In this document: positions 35,536 through 48,965 of the stretch, in pieces
Layout of the letters: each line of letters opens with the position of its first letter
How positions within the stretch are numbered: position 1 is the first letter of the stretch
From: Roseomonas indoligenes
GTDB lineage: Bacteria > Pseudomonadota > Alphaproteobacteria > Acetobacterales > Acetobacteraceae
NCBI RefSeq assembly: GCF_017813365.1
Contig: NZ_JAGIZA010000004.1
Coordinates: 62,001-126,000 of the forward strand
Direction: 5' to 3'
DNA length: 64,000 bases
The notes under the pieces: model-generated
The model's input: only the letters and a program-made list of their open reading frames with translations
Database searches by the model: none
What the model was told of the DNA's origin: nothing
Program-made: the position numbers and the translations under genes

Positions 35536-35843
35536 TCGACGCCCGTGCGGGGGCGGAACCAGCACCGGGCAACCATTTTAGATCCGGTCCTCCGAGACAG
35601 ATGGCCATCGCCTGCCCAGTGGGCCTCCGTCGTCGCTCACCTGATTTTTCCCGGTAGCCCGACCCGAGTGCTCCTCGGCACCGGCTGACCTGGGCAGAGC
35701 AAACTGCCGGCTCCGGATGCGGGCGAAGTGCCCCGGGGGCAGCGAACCGGCCTTCTCCGCGTTGGACCCGAGGCCGGATGCCCCGCGATCCTTGCGGGCA
35801 TCACCCCTGCCATTGTGGTCGGGTGGCCAGTGATGGGGGCGAG
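35536..35843. other. Intergenic region with one hairpin, no gene seen
   Basis: This stretch between the second Bug gene and the first HWE kinase holds no credible reading frame. The only structure I see is an imperfect hairpin at 35777-35802 (GATGCCC pairing with GGGCATC, with one bulged C). I found no clear promoter. Confidence 0.5.
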
Positions 35844-37718
35844 ATGCCTGACTTAGCCAGGATGACGAAACGGCAGGAAGTCCTCGCGGATTTCGGCGAG
35901 TTCGCCCTGCGCTCCCAGCAGCTCGACAGCGTCCTGGCCGAGGCATGCCGCCTTGTGGGCGAGGCGCTCGAAACCGGCCGCGCTAAGGTCCTGGAGATCC
36001 AGGACGCGGGAAAAACGTTGTTCCTGCGGGCCGGGGTGGGCTGGGATCCAGGGGCTGTCGGCGAACTGCGGATGCCCATGGAGGAGCACACCTCCGAGAC
36101 CTTCGCGGTCGCGGCCGGCGGGCCGGTGATCTCCCAGGACATCGGCCGGGAGGACCGCTTCGACGTTCCGCCCTTCATGCGGGAGGCCGGGGTGGTCGCC
36201 CTGGTGAACGTGCCGATTTTCCTTCCGGGGGGCCGAGCCTACGGTCTGCTGCAGGTGGACGACACCAGGCCCCGTGACTTCGGCAACGACGACATCCAGT
36301 TCCTCCGCACCTACAGCACCATCCTCGGCCCGGTCATCGATCGGCTGCTCATGGCCCGGGATCTGCGGAGGAGCGAGGAGCGCTTCCGCCTCACCGTGGA
36401 GGCGGCGCTCGACTACGCCATCTTCGTCACCGACCCGCAGGACCGTATCGCCGACTGGCTGCCCGGGGCAGAGGCCGTCTTCGGCTGGGCGGCGGAGGAA
36501 GCGGTCGGGCAGCCCGCCGCCATCACCTTCACGCCCGAGGACCGGGCGAGCGGCCAGGACCGGTGGGAAACCGACACGGCTCGCCGGGAGGGCGTTGCCC
36601 CGAACGTCCGCTGGCACGTCCGGAAGGACGGCGGGCGCGTCTTCATCGAGGGCTCCACCCGGGCCCTGCGCGACGCGGACGGTACACTGCTCGGCTTCCT
36701 CAAGATCGGCCAGGACGTCACCGCGCGCCGCGAGGCCGGGGAACGCCTCCGGGAGAGCGAGGAGCGCTTCCGGCAGTTCAGCGATGCCTCCTCGGACGTC
36801 ATCTGGGTCCGCGACGCCGAGACCCTGCGGATCGAGTATCTCAGCCCGGCTTTCGAGGCGGTCTACGGGGAGAGCCGGGAGGCGGTCCTGGGCGAGGGCG
36901 GCCTGCAGCACTGGGCCGGGCTGGTGCATCCCGAGGACCGCGAGCGGGCACTCTCCATGATCAGGCAGGTCCAGGCCGGAGAGCGGGTCCTGAACGCCTT
37001 CCGGATCCTGCGGTCCTCCGACGGCGAGACCCGCTGGATCGAGAACACGGACTTCCCGCTGTTCGACGCATCGGGCCGGGTTCAGCGCATCGCCGGGCTT
37101 GCCAAGGACGTGACGGAGGCGCGGATGAGCGCCGCCCGGCTGGAGGTGCTGGTCGCCGAGTTGCAGCACCGCAGCCGCAACCTCCTCGGCGTGGTCGCCT
37201 CGGTCGCGTCCAAGACCCTCGGCCACGAGGGGCCCGCCGCCGACTTCCAGGCGCGGCTTCAGGCCCTCAGCCGGGCGCAGGGCCTGCTCAGCCAGTTCGG
37301 CAGCGACAATGCCGAGGTCGGCGCCCTGGTCCGGGCCGAGCTGGCGGCGCACACGGATGTCCGCCCGCCGAAGGTGGTGGTCTCCGGCCCCCGGGTGCTT
37401 CTCACGGCGCGGCAGGTGCAGAACTTCTCCCTCGCCCTGCACGAGTTGACCACCAACGCGGTGAAGTACGGTGCCCTGCGGGATGACGCGGGGCAGCTCA
37501 CGGTTTCCTGGACCGGGGACCAGGACGAACGGGGACAGCGCCGTCTGACGCTGGACTGGATCGAGAGCGGCATGGAGCTGCAGCCAGTGGCGATGACCCG
37601 GCACGGCTACGGCCGCCAGCTGATCGAGAGGGCTCTCTCCTACGCCCTCCGGGCCAGGACCGAGTTCGTGCTCGGGGAGGACGGTGTGCGGTGCCGCATC
37701 CAGCTTCCTCTTCAGTAA
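35844..37718 (+). CDS. HWE-family sensor histidine kinase with GAF and two PAS domains
   Basis: A 624-residue soluble kinase. A GAF domain covers about 10-165 (LRSQQLDSVLAEACRLVGEA, VPIFLPGGRAYGLLQVDD), a first PAS about 178-300 (ALDYAIFVTDPQDRIADWLP) and a second PAS about 310-430 (SDASSDVIWVRDAETLRIEY). The phospho-acceptor histidine is in VAELQHRSRNLLGVVASVAS; the ATP domain has HELTTNAVKYGAL and the WIE triplet that gives the HWE class its name. Such kinases often serve light, redox or general stress responses. The GAF segment lacks an obvious bilin cysteine. A single-domain response regulator follows 67 bases downstream. Confidence 0.92.
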   Translation: MPDLARMTKRQEVLADFGEFALRSQQLDSVLAEACRLVGEALETGRAKVLEIQDAGKTLFLRAGVGWDPGAVGELRMPMEEHTSETFAVAAGGPVISQDIGREDRFDVPPFMREAGVVALVNVPIFLPGGRAYGLLQVDDTRPRDFGNDDIQFLRTYSTILGPVIDRLLMARDLRRSEERFRLTVEAALDYAIFVTDPQDRIADWLPGAEAVFGWAAEEAVGQPAAITFTPEDRASGQDRWETDTARREGVAPNVRWHVRKDGGRVFIEGSTRALRDADGTLLGFLKIGQDVTARREAGERLRESEERFRQFSDASSDVIWVRDAETLRIEYLSPAFEAVYGESREAVLGEGGLQHWAGLVHPEDRERALSMIRQVQAGERVLNAFRILRSSDGETRWIENTDFPLFDASGRVQRIAGLAKDVTEARMSAARLEVLVAELQHRSRNLLGVVASVASKTLGHEGPAADFQARLQALSRAQGLLSQFGSDNAEVGALVRAELAAHTDVRPPKVVVSGPRVLLTARQVQNFSLALHELTTNAVKYGALRDDAGQLTVSWTGDQDERGQRRLTLDWIESGMELQPVAMTRHGYGRQLIERALSYALRARTEFVLGEDGVRCRIQLPLQ

Positions 37719-37785
37719 GCTACGTTGTGGCGATTGCCGCGATCCGGCTCTACGCCAACTTCCCTTCCAGGTTGGCGTGAGGTTC

Positions 37786-38235
37786 ATGTTCGAAGCCGCC
37801 GGGCCGTTGACTGGTCGCCGCATCCTGCTGGTCGAGGACGAGTACCTGATCGCGGAGGTCATGGAGGAGTGGCTGAGCCGGGCCGGGGCAGTCGTTGTCG
37901 GGCCGGTGCCGGGCGTGGCGCAGGCGCTCGAGCTCATCGGGGACGGGGCGGGCGCGGTGGACGGGGCGGTGCTGGACGTGAACCTCGGCCCTGGCGCGAC
38001 CGCCTACCCCGTCGCGGACAGGCTGGCGGAACTCGGGGTGCCCTACCTGTTCGCGACAGGGGATGTCCGGATCATCGATGACTCGGTGCATCGGGAGCGG
38101 CCGCGCCTCGACAAGCCCGTGACGAGGCCGCAGCTGCTGAAGGCGGTAGAGCAGCTCCTGGCGGCCCGCCCGGTGCCGCTGCCTGATCGGAGCTCCCGGC
38201 AAGATGCAGGGATAGAAAGCGGTAACCGCGACTGA
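37786..38235 (+). CDS. Single-domain response regulator
   Basis: A 149-residue protein consisting of one receiver domain and a short charged tail. The acidic pair is in RRILLVEDEYLIAEV, the phospho-acceptor aspartate in GAVLDVNLGPGATAYPVAD, the conserved threonine in FATGD and the lysine in DKPVTRPQLL. It has no output domain. Its place between two HWE kinases suggests it takes phosphate from one or both, as in other HWE/receiver pairs. The ATG at 37786 is chosen. Confidence 0.92.
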   Translation: MFEAAGPLTGRRILLVEDEYLIAEVMEEWLSRAGAVVVGPVPGVAQALELIGDGAGAVDGAVLDVNLGPGATAYPVADRLAELGVPYLFATGDVRIIDDSVHRERPRLDKPVTRPQLLKAVEQLLAARPVPLPDRSSRQDAGIESGNRD

Positions 38236-38466
38236 ACTGCCCCGCCCGGGCCTATGCCGGGCATTTCTCAAAACGTCACGCTACGCTTGATTCGCGCGTC
38301 CACTTGGCCCGTGGCGTCCGGGAATCTGCCTGCCTTCCCGCTGGCAACTCCCCGCCGGGCAGGATGATCCGTCGTGGATCGCCTGAGCTGCCCATGCCAT
38401 GGTGGGCCGCGTTGGGGGCGCGCCAACGGGCCGCCGCCCTCGACCGTGCTTGCCGCAGGAGGAACC

Positions 38467-39828
38467 GTGCCGCCCGGCAAAGAAGTCGAAGGGACTTCGG
38501 AACCCCGCAGGAAGGCAGGCGAAAGCCACATCTCCCTGTCCGAGGAGCGGGACGCACTGGCTGCCGAGAACCGACTGCTCCGGGCTGACGCCCGGTCCCA
38601 GGCGGCGGCGAGGGGCGAGTTGCTTCGAAGGGTCTCGGACGCCGAGGCGCGGGTCTCTGCCCGGGAGGAATCGCTGAGGGCCAGCGGCGAGGCACTGCGC
38701 ATTTCGCTCGCGGAGGCCCGGCTCCTGGCCGAGAGCCTGGAGGTGGCCAATACCGCGCTCACCCTCAGGAATTCCTACCTTGAGGACGGCGCCGCGGCGC
38801 GGGTGGCGGAGCTGGAAGCGGCCAACGACGCCCTTCGTCGGGACGAGGAGCATCTGCGGCTCGTGTTCGAGAGCGCGACCGAGTACGCGATCTTCACCCT
38901 GGACCTCGAGGGACGTGTCACGAGCTGGAACCCCGGCGCCCAGCGCATCCTCGGCTACGGGGAAGACGAGATCGTCGGGCAGCCCGCGCACATCATCGTC
39001 ACGCCGGAGGACCGGGCCGCGAGGCGGCCTGAGATCGAGATGAGCCGGGCCGTGGAGCACTGCCGGGCCAGGGACGAGCGCTGGCACCTGCGGGCCGATG
39101 GGTCCCGGTTCTGGGCGGTCGGGATGCTGATGCCGCTCCTGAGCCGGAACGGAGATCTGCAGGGCTTCCTGAAGATCCTGCGCGACCACACGGAACGCCG
39201 GGAACACGACGAGCGTCTGGCCCTGCTGAACGACGAGCTGACCCACCGGGTCAAGAACACGCTGGCCGCCGTGCAGTCCGTCGCTGCCCATACGCTTCGT
39301 GGGTCGGACCTGTCCGTGGCTCTGCAGTCCACCCTCGTCGAGCGTCTCAAGGCGCTCGGGCGCTCCCACGACCTGCTGGTTTGGAACCGGTGGGAGGGTG
39401 CCTTGCTGAACGAAGTGCTCGAGCGAACGCTCGAGGCCTATGGCAGTGCTGACGGGGCGAGGCGGTTCTCGATGGCGGGACCGTCCGTCCGGCTGTCGTC
39501 GGACATGACGGTCACTCTCAACCTGGCCCTGCATGAGCTGGCGACGAATGCCGCCAAGTATGGCGCCCTCTCGGTGGCGGAGGGATCGGTCGATGTCCGG
39601 TGGGAACTCGAGCGAAGCGCCCAGGAACAGGCGCCCGCCGTCGTGATGACCTGGCGCGAGCGGGGAGGGCCGCCGGTTCGGCCGCCCGGGCGTCGCGGCT
39701 TCGGATCCCGGATGCTGGAACGTGCCCTGCCGTACCAGTCAGGTGGACAGGTTACCCTCAGCTTTGCGCCGGAAGGCGTTGAATGCCACCTCCGCCTGCC
39801 GATCGCGCCGCCGCCACCCGGCTTGTAG
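38467..39828 (+). CDS. HWE-family sensor histidine kinase with PAS domain and long coiled coil
   Basis: A 453-residue kinase. Residues 20-125 are a heptad-rich coiled coil (SLSEERDALAAENRLLRADA and on); a PAS domain follows at about 130-250 (LVFESATEYAIFTLDLEGRV, SWNPGAQRILGYGEDEIVGQ). The phospho-acceptor is the histidine of NDELTHRVKNTLAAVQSVAA; the ATP domain has HELATNAAKYGAL and WRE as the W-x-E motif. There is no membrane segment. The start is GTG 38467 because CAGGAGGA stands just before it; no better start exists in frame. Confidence 0.9.
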   Translation: MPPGKEVEGTSEPRRKAGESHISLSEERDALAAENRLLRADARSQAAARGELLRRVSDAEARVSAREESLRASGEALRISLAEARLLAESLEVANTALTLRNSYLEDGAAARVAELEAANDALRRDEEHLRLVFESATEYAIFTLDLEGRVTSWNPGAQRILGYGEDEIVGQPAHIIVTPEDRAARRPEIEMSRAVEHCRARDERWHLRADGSRFWAVGMLMPLLSRNGDLQGFLKILRDHTERREHDERLALLNDELTHRVKNTLAAVQSVAAHTLRGSDLSVALQSTLVERLKALGRSHDLLVWNRWEGALLNEVLERTLEAYGSADGARRFSMAGPSVRLSSDMTVTLNLALHELATNAAKYGALSVAEGSVDVRWELERSAQEQAPAVVMTWRERGGPPVRPPGRRGFGSRMLERALPYQSGGQVTLSFAPEGVECHLRLPIAPPPPGL

Positions 39829-39888
39829 GCTTCCAGGCGAAGATGATGCAGAACAGAGGAGATGGCTGCCAGGGGTCGTCCGAAGGAC

Positions 39889-42540
<2,652 letters not shown>

Positions 42541-43349
42541 CGGCCGCCCCGGCAAGTTCGGGACCGACAGGAAGCAGGACGGAGGAGCGCCGGACAGGGA
42601 GGAGTGGCCCCATGGTTCACAAGTGTGCACTGCTCGGCGCATCCCTGGCCGGCAGCCGCCTGGCCTGCCAAGGGAAGGCAGCGCGGACGGGCAGCCCGGT
42701 CTGCATCATCTTTCGGCCTGCGGACCCCGCCTGAGCCCTCGTTGAGAGGCTGCGGGCCGGCGCCGTCCAGCCCGGCGAACGCCGGAGCGAGAACGACCCG
42801 GCCGGGCTCTCGGCACGTCCCGGTCCCCCGTGCGCGGCGCGCTTCCTGTCCTGCTGGAGGCAGGAATTGTCGAGCTGCTCGTCCGTGTCACCGATCCCGG
42901 CCAGGAGGGCGGTCGACGGCGCGGCACCTTCACTGGCAGGGGCGGCTTCGGCCATAGGGCCACGGGCCGCCTAAACCGGGTCGGGTGACCGCGGCGGCGC
43001 CGAGCACCCGCCGCTCTGTGGACCTTCTGGTCCCGCACGGCCCACATCACCGCCGCATCGCCGACCGGGGCTGGTGTCGACCTTATTTCACGGTCAACCA
43101 GTAGCTCGAACGTGGTGTCCATGCAGGCCCCCCTCCGTCGGACGGGGAAGAGGCCTTCGACGTCGAGGGAGAGGTCGATGCAGCGTCTGCGGCCTGCCCC
43201 GGGCAGGCGCCGACGCCAGTACAACAGGTTGCCTCTCCGCCGGAGGTTAGGTGGCGTGCCTCATCGGGTCCCCAATCAGGACCGGTTGGCGCCAATGATG
43301 CTGTATGGCCCGGCTTACGCCTTTGATCTGCCAGAGCCCTCGGAAGGGT
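42541..43349. other. Long region without a confident gene
   Basis: This 809-base gap between aconitase and tRNA-Gln has open frames on both strands, but all are arginine/proline-rich and shadow-like. Two pieces look slightly protein-like on the minus strand: MDTTFELLVDREI and following from 43122, and LLAGIGDTDEQLDNSCLQQD near 42900, in different frames, as if a gene had decayed. On the plus strand there is one short frame with a good ribosome site (42612-42734, listed separately). Confidence 0.5.
42612..42734 (+). CDS. Possible 40-residue small protein
   Basis: The ATG at 42612 follows GGGAGGAG with a spacing of about 7 bases, one of the best ribosome sites in the gap, and opens a 40-codon frame starting MVHKCALLGASLAGSRLACQ and ending PADPA. 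It contains three cysteines. I know no family for it and it may be chance. Confidence 0.2.
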   Translation: MVHKCALLGASLAGSRLACQGKAARTGSPVCIIFRPADPA

Positions 43350-43423
43350 TGGCTGGGGAACCTGGATTCGAACCAAGACTGCCCGAGTCAGAGTCGGGAG
43401 TTCTACCGTTAAACTATTCCCCA
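43350..43423 (-). tRNA. tRNA-Gln (CUG anticodon)
   Basis: The minus strand folds as a full cloverleaf: acceptor TGGGGAA/TTCCCCA, anticodon stem CCCGA/TCGGG around the loop CTCTGAC (anticodon CTG, reading CAG), and T arm CTTGG-TTCGAAT-CCAGG. The discriminator is G and the CCA end is encoded. The U1-A72 type first pair is usual for glutamine tRNAs. Confidence 0.97.
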
Positions 43424-43545
43424 ACGGCAGGCGGCGCGCCCTATAGCCCGGCCTGTCGGACCCCGCAAGTCGGCGATCGTGCCGAACGGTGGAATAAGGG
43501 CTTGCCCCACCCTATCTCCAGGCGGATCATCGAAATATCAGTGCC

Positions 43546-44625
43546 ATGCAGACCCGGAACGCGTCCAGTTCGCCGGGTGGCACGCGGGGGGAGGGCCCCG
43601 CGCTGCCGCCCATCCCCGCCCCCGGCGGGCCCGTCCGACCCGGAAACGGGGCGCCCCTCTTCGCCGCGCTCGACCTCGGTACGAACAATTGCCGCCTGCT
43701 CGTGGCCAGCCCCTCCGGCCCGGCCGGATTTCGGGTGCTGGACAGCTTCAGCCGCATCATCCGGCTCGGCGAGGGGCTAAGCAGCACCGGCGCCCTCTCG
43801 GACGCTGCGATGGACCGGGCGGAGGCGGCGCTGGAGGCTTGCGGCCAGAAGCTGGCCCGCCGCCCGGTCCAGGCCGTGCACGCCGTGGCGACGGAGGCCT
43901 GCCGCCGCGCCACCAACGGCCCCGGCTTCATGCGTCGTGCCGAGCGGGCGCTCGGCGCCCCCATCCGTGTCATTCCCGCGCGGGAGGAGGCGGAACTGGC
44001 GATGGAGTCCTGCTCCCCCCTCTTCAGGCCGGAGGACCGGCGCGCCGTTCTCTTCGACATCGGCGGCGGCTCCACTGAGATTGCCTGGATCCGCACGGAC
44101 GAGCCCGGCCAGCCCCGGCTGATCGGCACCATCTCGGTTCCCCTCGGCGTCGTGACCCTTGTGGAGCGGGACGGCGCGGCCTGCTTCGGGGGCGCCGGGT
44201 TCGAGCGGGTGGTGGATGAGGTAGCGGCGAAGTTCGAAGCCTTCGATTCGGTCCACTGCATCCGCCAGGAGATGCGGGCCGGCGGGGTGCGGCTCATGGG
44301 CACCTCCGGCACCGTCACCACCCTTGCCGGCATCGCGCTGGACCTGCCCCGCTACAGCCGCGCCGCGGTGGATGGGCACGAGCTGGCCATGGGTTGCGCC
44401 GACCGCGCGCTGGAGGAACTGCGGACCATGGGCCGGGAAGGCTTGGCCGCGCATCCCTGCATCGGGCCGGACCGGGTTGATTTCGTCCTGCCGGGATGCG
44501 CCATCTACGCCGCCATCCGCCAGGTCTGGCCGGCCGCCGGCATCACCGTCTGCGATCGCGGCCTGCGCGAAGGGCTGCTGCTGCGGGCGATGCGGGAACG
44601 CCGCAAGCCCCGCCGCGGCGCCTGA
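43546..44625 (+). CDS. Ppx/GppA family exopolyphosphatase/guanosine pentaphosphatase
   Basis: A 359-residue ASKHA-fold phosphatase acting on polyphosphate or pppGpp. The two phosphate loops are ALDLGTNNCRLLVA (near residue 42) and LFDIGGGSTEIAWI (near 170). AVATEACRRATNG and LMGTSGTVTTLAGIAL are family motifs. The length fits the short form without the C-terminal HD domain, so Ppx versus GppA cannot be decided. It is the first gene of the run leading to rlmE, and 22 bases separate them. Confidence 0.92.
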   Translation: MQTRNASSSPGGTRGEGPALPPIPAPGGPVRPGNGAPLFAALDLGTNNCRLLVASPSGPAGFRVLDSFSRIIRLGEGLSSTGALSDAAMDRAEAALEACGQKLARRPVQAVHAVATEACRRATNGPGFMRRAERALGAPIRVIPAREEAELAMESCSPLFRPEDRRAVLFDIGGGSTEIAWIRTDEPGQPRLIGTISVPLGVVTLVERDGAACFGGAGFERVVDEVAAKFEAFDSVHCIRQEMRAGGVRLMGTSGTVTTLAGIALDLPRYSRAAVDGHELAMGCADRALEELRTMGREGLAAHPCIGPDRVDFVLPGCAIYAAIRQVWPAAGITVCDRGLREGLLLRAMRERRKPRRGA

Positions 44626-44647
44626 ACGCCCATCCGAGGACCATCCC

Positions 44648-46977
<2,330 letters not shown>

Positions 46978-47038
46978 CCGCAGACATCACGGCTCAGGCG
47001 CGCCGCATTTTCCGCGGCGCGCCCCTATCTGTGCAGAC

Positions 47039-48346
47039 ATGACCCCGCTCGCCCGAATCTCCGCCGCCATCGCCCTGCTGGACGCGCTGGAATCCGCCCC
47101 CCGCCGCCCCGCCGACGGGGTGGCCAACGACTTCTTTCGTGCCCGCCGCTTCATCGGCGGCGGCGACCGCCGCGCCATCGCTGACCGCGCCTGGGGCGTG
47201 GTGCGGGAGCGGGCACGGCTGGACTGGCACATCGACCGCACCGGCGCCGCGCCGACCGGGCGCCTCCTCATGGCCGCCTACCTCCTCCTCGTTGAGGGCG
47301 GCGGGCTGGCCGGGGTGGAGGCGGCCTTCAACGGCGGCCAGTACGCCGAGAGGCCACTCACCCAGGAGGAGCGGCGCTGCCTGACCAAGCTGGAGGGCCA
47401 GCCCTTCCTTCACCCCAAGATGGATGAGGCGACGCGCCTGAACCTGCCGGAATGGGCGCTGCCCGGCCTCCGCGTACGGTTCGGTGACAGCCTGCCGGAG
47501 GCTGCGGCGGGGCTGGAGGGCTCCGCGCCGCTCGACCTGCGCGTGAACCTCCTCCGTACATCCCGCGACGCCGCCGCTGCCGCCTTGGCGGCGGAGGGTA
47601 TCCCGACCGAGCCCACCCGCTACTCCCCCTGGGGCCTGCGCGTGGCGGACCGGCGCCCGATCCTGAACACCCGCGTCTTCCAGGACGGGCTGGTGGAGAT
47701 CCAGGACGAGGGCAGCCAGCTCATCGCCCTGCTGGCCGATGCCAGGCCGGGCATGAAGGTGGCGGATTACTGCGCCGGGGCCGCGGGCAAGACCCTCGCC
47801 ATGGCCGCCACCATGGGCAACCGTGGCCGGATCGCGGCGCTGGACGTCTCGGTCCCCAGGCTGACGGGCGCGGCCAAGCGCCTGGTCCGCGCGGGGGTGC
47901 ACAACGCCGAGACCCACCTTCTCGAAGCGGGTGACCGCTGGGTGAAGCGCCGGGCGGCCGGCTTCGACCGGGTGCTCGTGGACGCGCCCTGCACGGGAAC
48001 CGGGACCTGGCGCCGCAATCCGGACGCGAGGCTCCGGACGACGCAAGAAGATTACGCGGAGCTTATCACGAAACAGCGCGCGATCCTCGATCGTGCCGCG
48101 TCCTTGGTGCGCCCCGGCGGAAAGCTGATCTACGCTACCTGCTCGATCCTTCCCGGAGAGGATGAGGAGCAGGTGCGCGACTTCCTCGGCCAGCATTCGG
48201 ATTTCGACGCCGTGCCCCTGGCGGAAGCCTGGGCCGATGCGGGCATGCAGGGCCCGCCGCCGGGGGAGGGGCCGCACATGGCCCTGGCCCCGCACAGCCA
48301 TGGCACGGACGGCTTCTTCGCCGCCGTGCTGCGACGCCGCGCCTGA
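47039..48346 (+). CDS. RsmB/NOP-type rRNA cytosine-C5 methyltransferase
   Basis: A 435-residue SAM-dependent m5C methyltransferase. A NusB-like helical region occupies roughly residues 1-130, as in RsmB. The SAM motif is VADYCAGAAGKTLAMAA; the catalytic cysteine lies in DAPCTGTGTWRRNPD and the second cysteine in YATCSILPGEDEEQV, as in the NOL1/NOP2/Sun family. It is probably RsmB, acting on 16S rRNA, though other members of the family look similar. It stands between guaB and a GNAT gene. Confidence 0.9.
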   Translation: MTPLARISAAIALLDALESAPRRPADGVANDFFRARRFIGGGDRRAIADRAWGVVRERARLDWHIDRTGAAPTGRLLMAAYLLLVEGGGLAGVEAAFNGGQYAERPLTQEERRCLTKLEGQPFLHPKMDEATRLNLPEWALPGLRVRFGDSLPEAAAGLEGSAPLDLRVNLLRTSRDAAAAALAAEGIPTEPTRYSPWGLRVADRRPILNTRVFQDGLVEIQDEGSQLIALLADARPGMKVADYCAGAAGKTLAMAATMGNRGRIAALDVSVPRLTGAAKRLVRAGVHNAETHLLEAGDRWVKRRAAGFDRVLVDAPCTGTGTWRRNPDARLRTTQEDYAELITKQRAILDRAASLVRPGGKLIYATCSILPGEDEEQVRDFLGQHSDFDAVPLAEAWADAGMQGPPPGEGPHMALAPHSHGTDGFFAAVLRRRA

Positions 48347-48371
48347 CAGCCGCTGCTGACGAGGGCAGGCC

Positions 48372-48935
48372 ATGATGCAGGTGCGGCGTGCCCGGCCAGA
48401 GGACGCCCCCGCCATCGGGGCCATCCACCGCGCGTCCTGGCAGGACGCTTATCCCGGAATCCTGCCAGACGCCTATCTGGTCGGGTTGGATGAGCGGCGG
48501 ATCGCCGCTGGCTATCTCCGCGCCATGCTGGCGAGGCGGGGAGGGGAGGCGGTCTTCGTCGCCTGCGCGGAGGACGGCAAGCCCGTGGGCTTCGCCTCCG
48601 CCGGCCGCGCCCGGCGGGAGGGGATCGCGGAGGGTGAGGTCGAGACCCTCTATATCCTGCCGGACTGGCACGACCAGGGAATCGGGCGGCGGCTGATGCG
48701 AGCCTCCGCGGCCCATCTCTCGGCCATCGGCTGCTCCTCCGCCATGCTCTGGGTCCTGTCCGGCAACGCGGCAGGCTGGTTCTACCGCCACCTCGGCGGG
48801 CGGCCGGTGGGGGTGGAGAACATCCGCGTGGGCGGCCGCGCGGTCGAGCAGACGGCGGTCCTCTGGAACCCGATCGGCCTTCTCCTGGAGGCCACGGCGG
48901 CGACGCGGGAGCGGGATGCGCGCGGCGAGGGTTGA
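48372..48935 (+). CDS. GNAT family N-acetyltransferase
   Basis: A 187-residue acetyltransferase. Motif order is MQVRRARPEDAPAIGAIHRA at the start, then ETLYILPDWHDQGIGRRLMR, which holds the acetyl-CoA loop (Q-x-x-G-x-G/A form DQGIGRR), and ALWVLSGNAAGWFYRHLGG-like motif B (MLWVLSGNAAGWFYRHLG). The substrate is unknown. It is 25 bases after the rRNA methyltransferase gene and 30 before guaA. Confidence 0.9.
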   Translation: MMQVRRARPEDAPAIGAIHRASWQDAYPGILPDAYLVGLDERRIAAGYLRAMLARRGGEAVFVACAEDGKPVGFASAGRARREGIAEGEVETLYILPDWHDQGIGRRLMRASAAHLSAIGCSSAMLWVLSGNAAGWFYRHLGGRPVGVENIRVGGRAVEQTAVLWNPIGLLLEATAATRERDARGEG

Positions 48936-48965
48936 AGCCGCCCGCGTTTTATGGTGTTGGCCGCC

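Noticed and set aside
42706-43224. 172-residue minus-strand open frame in the gap before tRNA-Gln
   Set aside because: Only about 40 residues look protein-like; the rest is Arg/Pro/Ser-rich and there is no family match.
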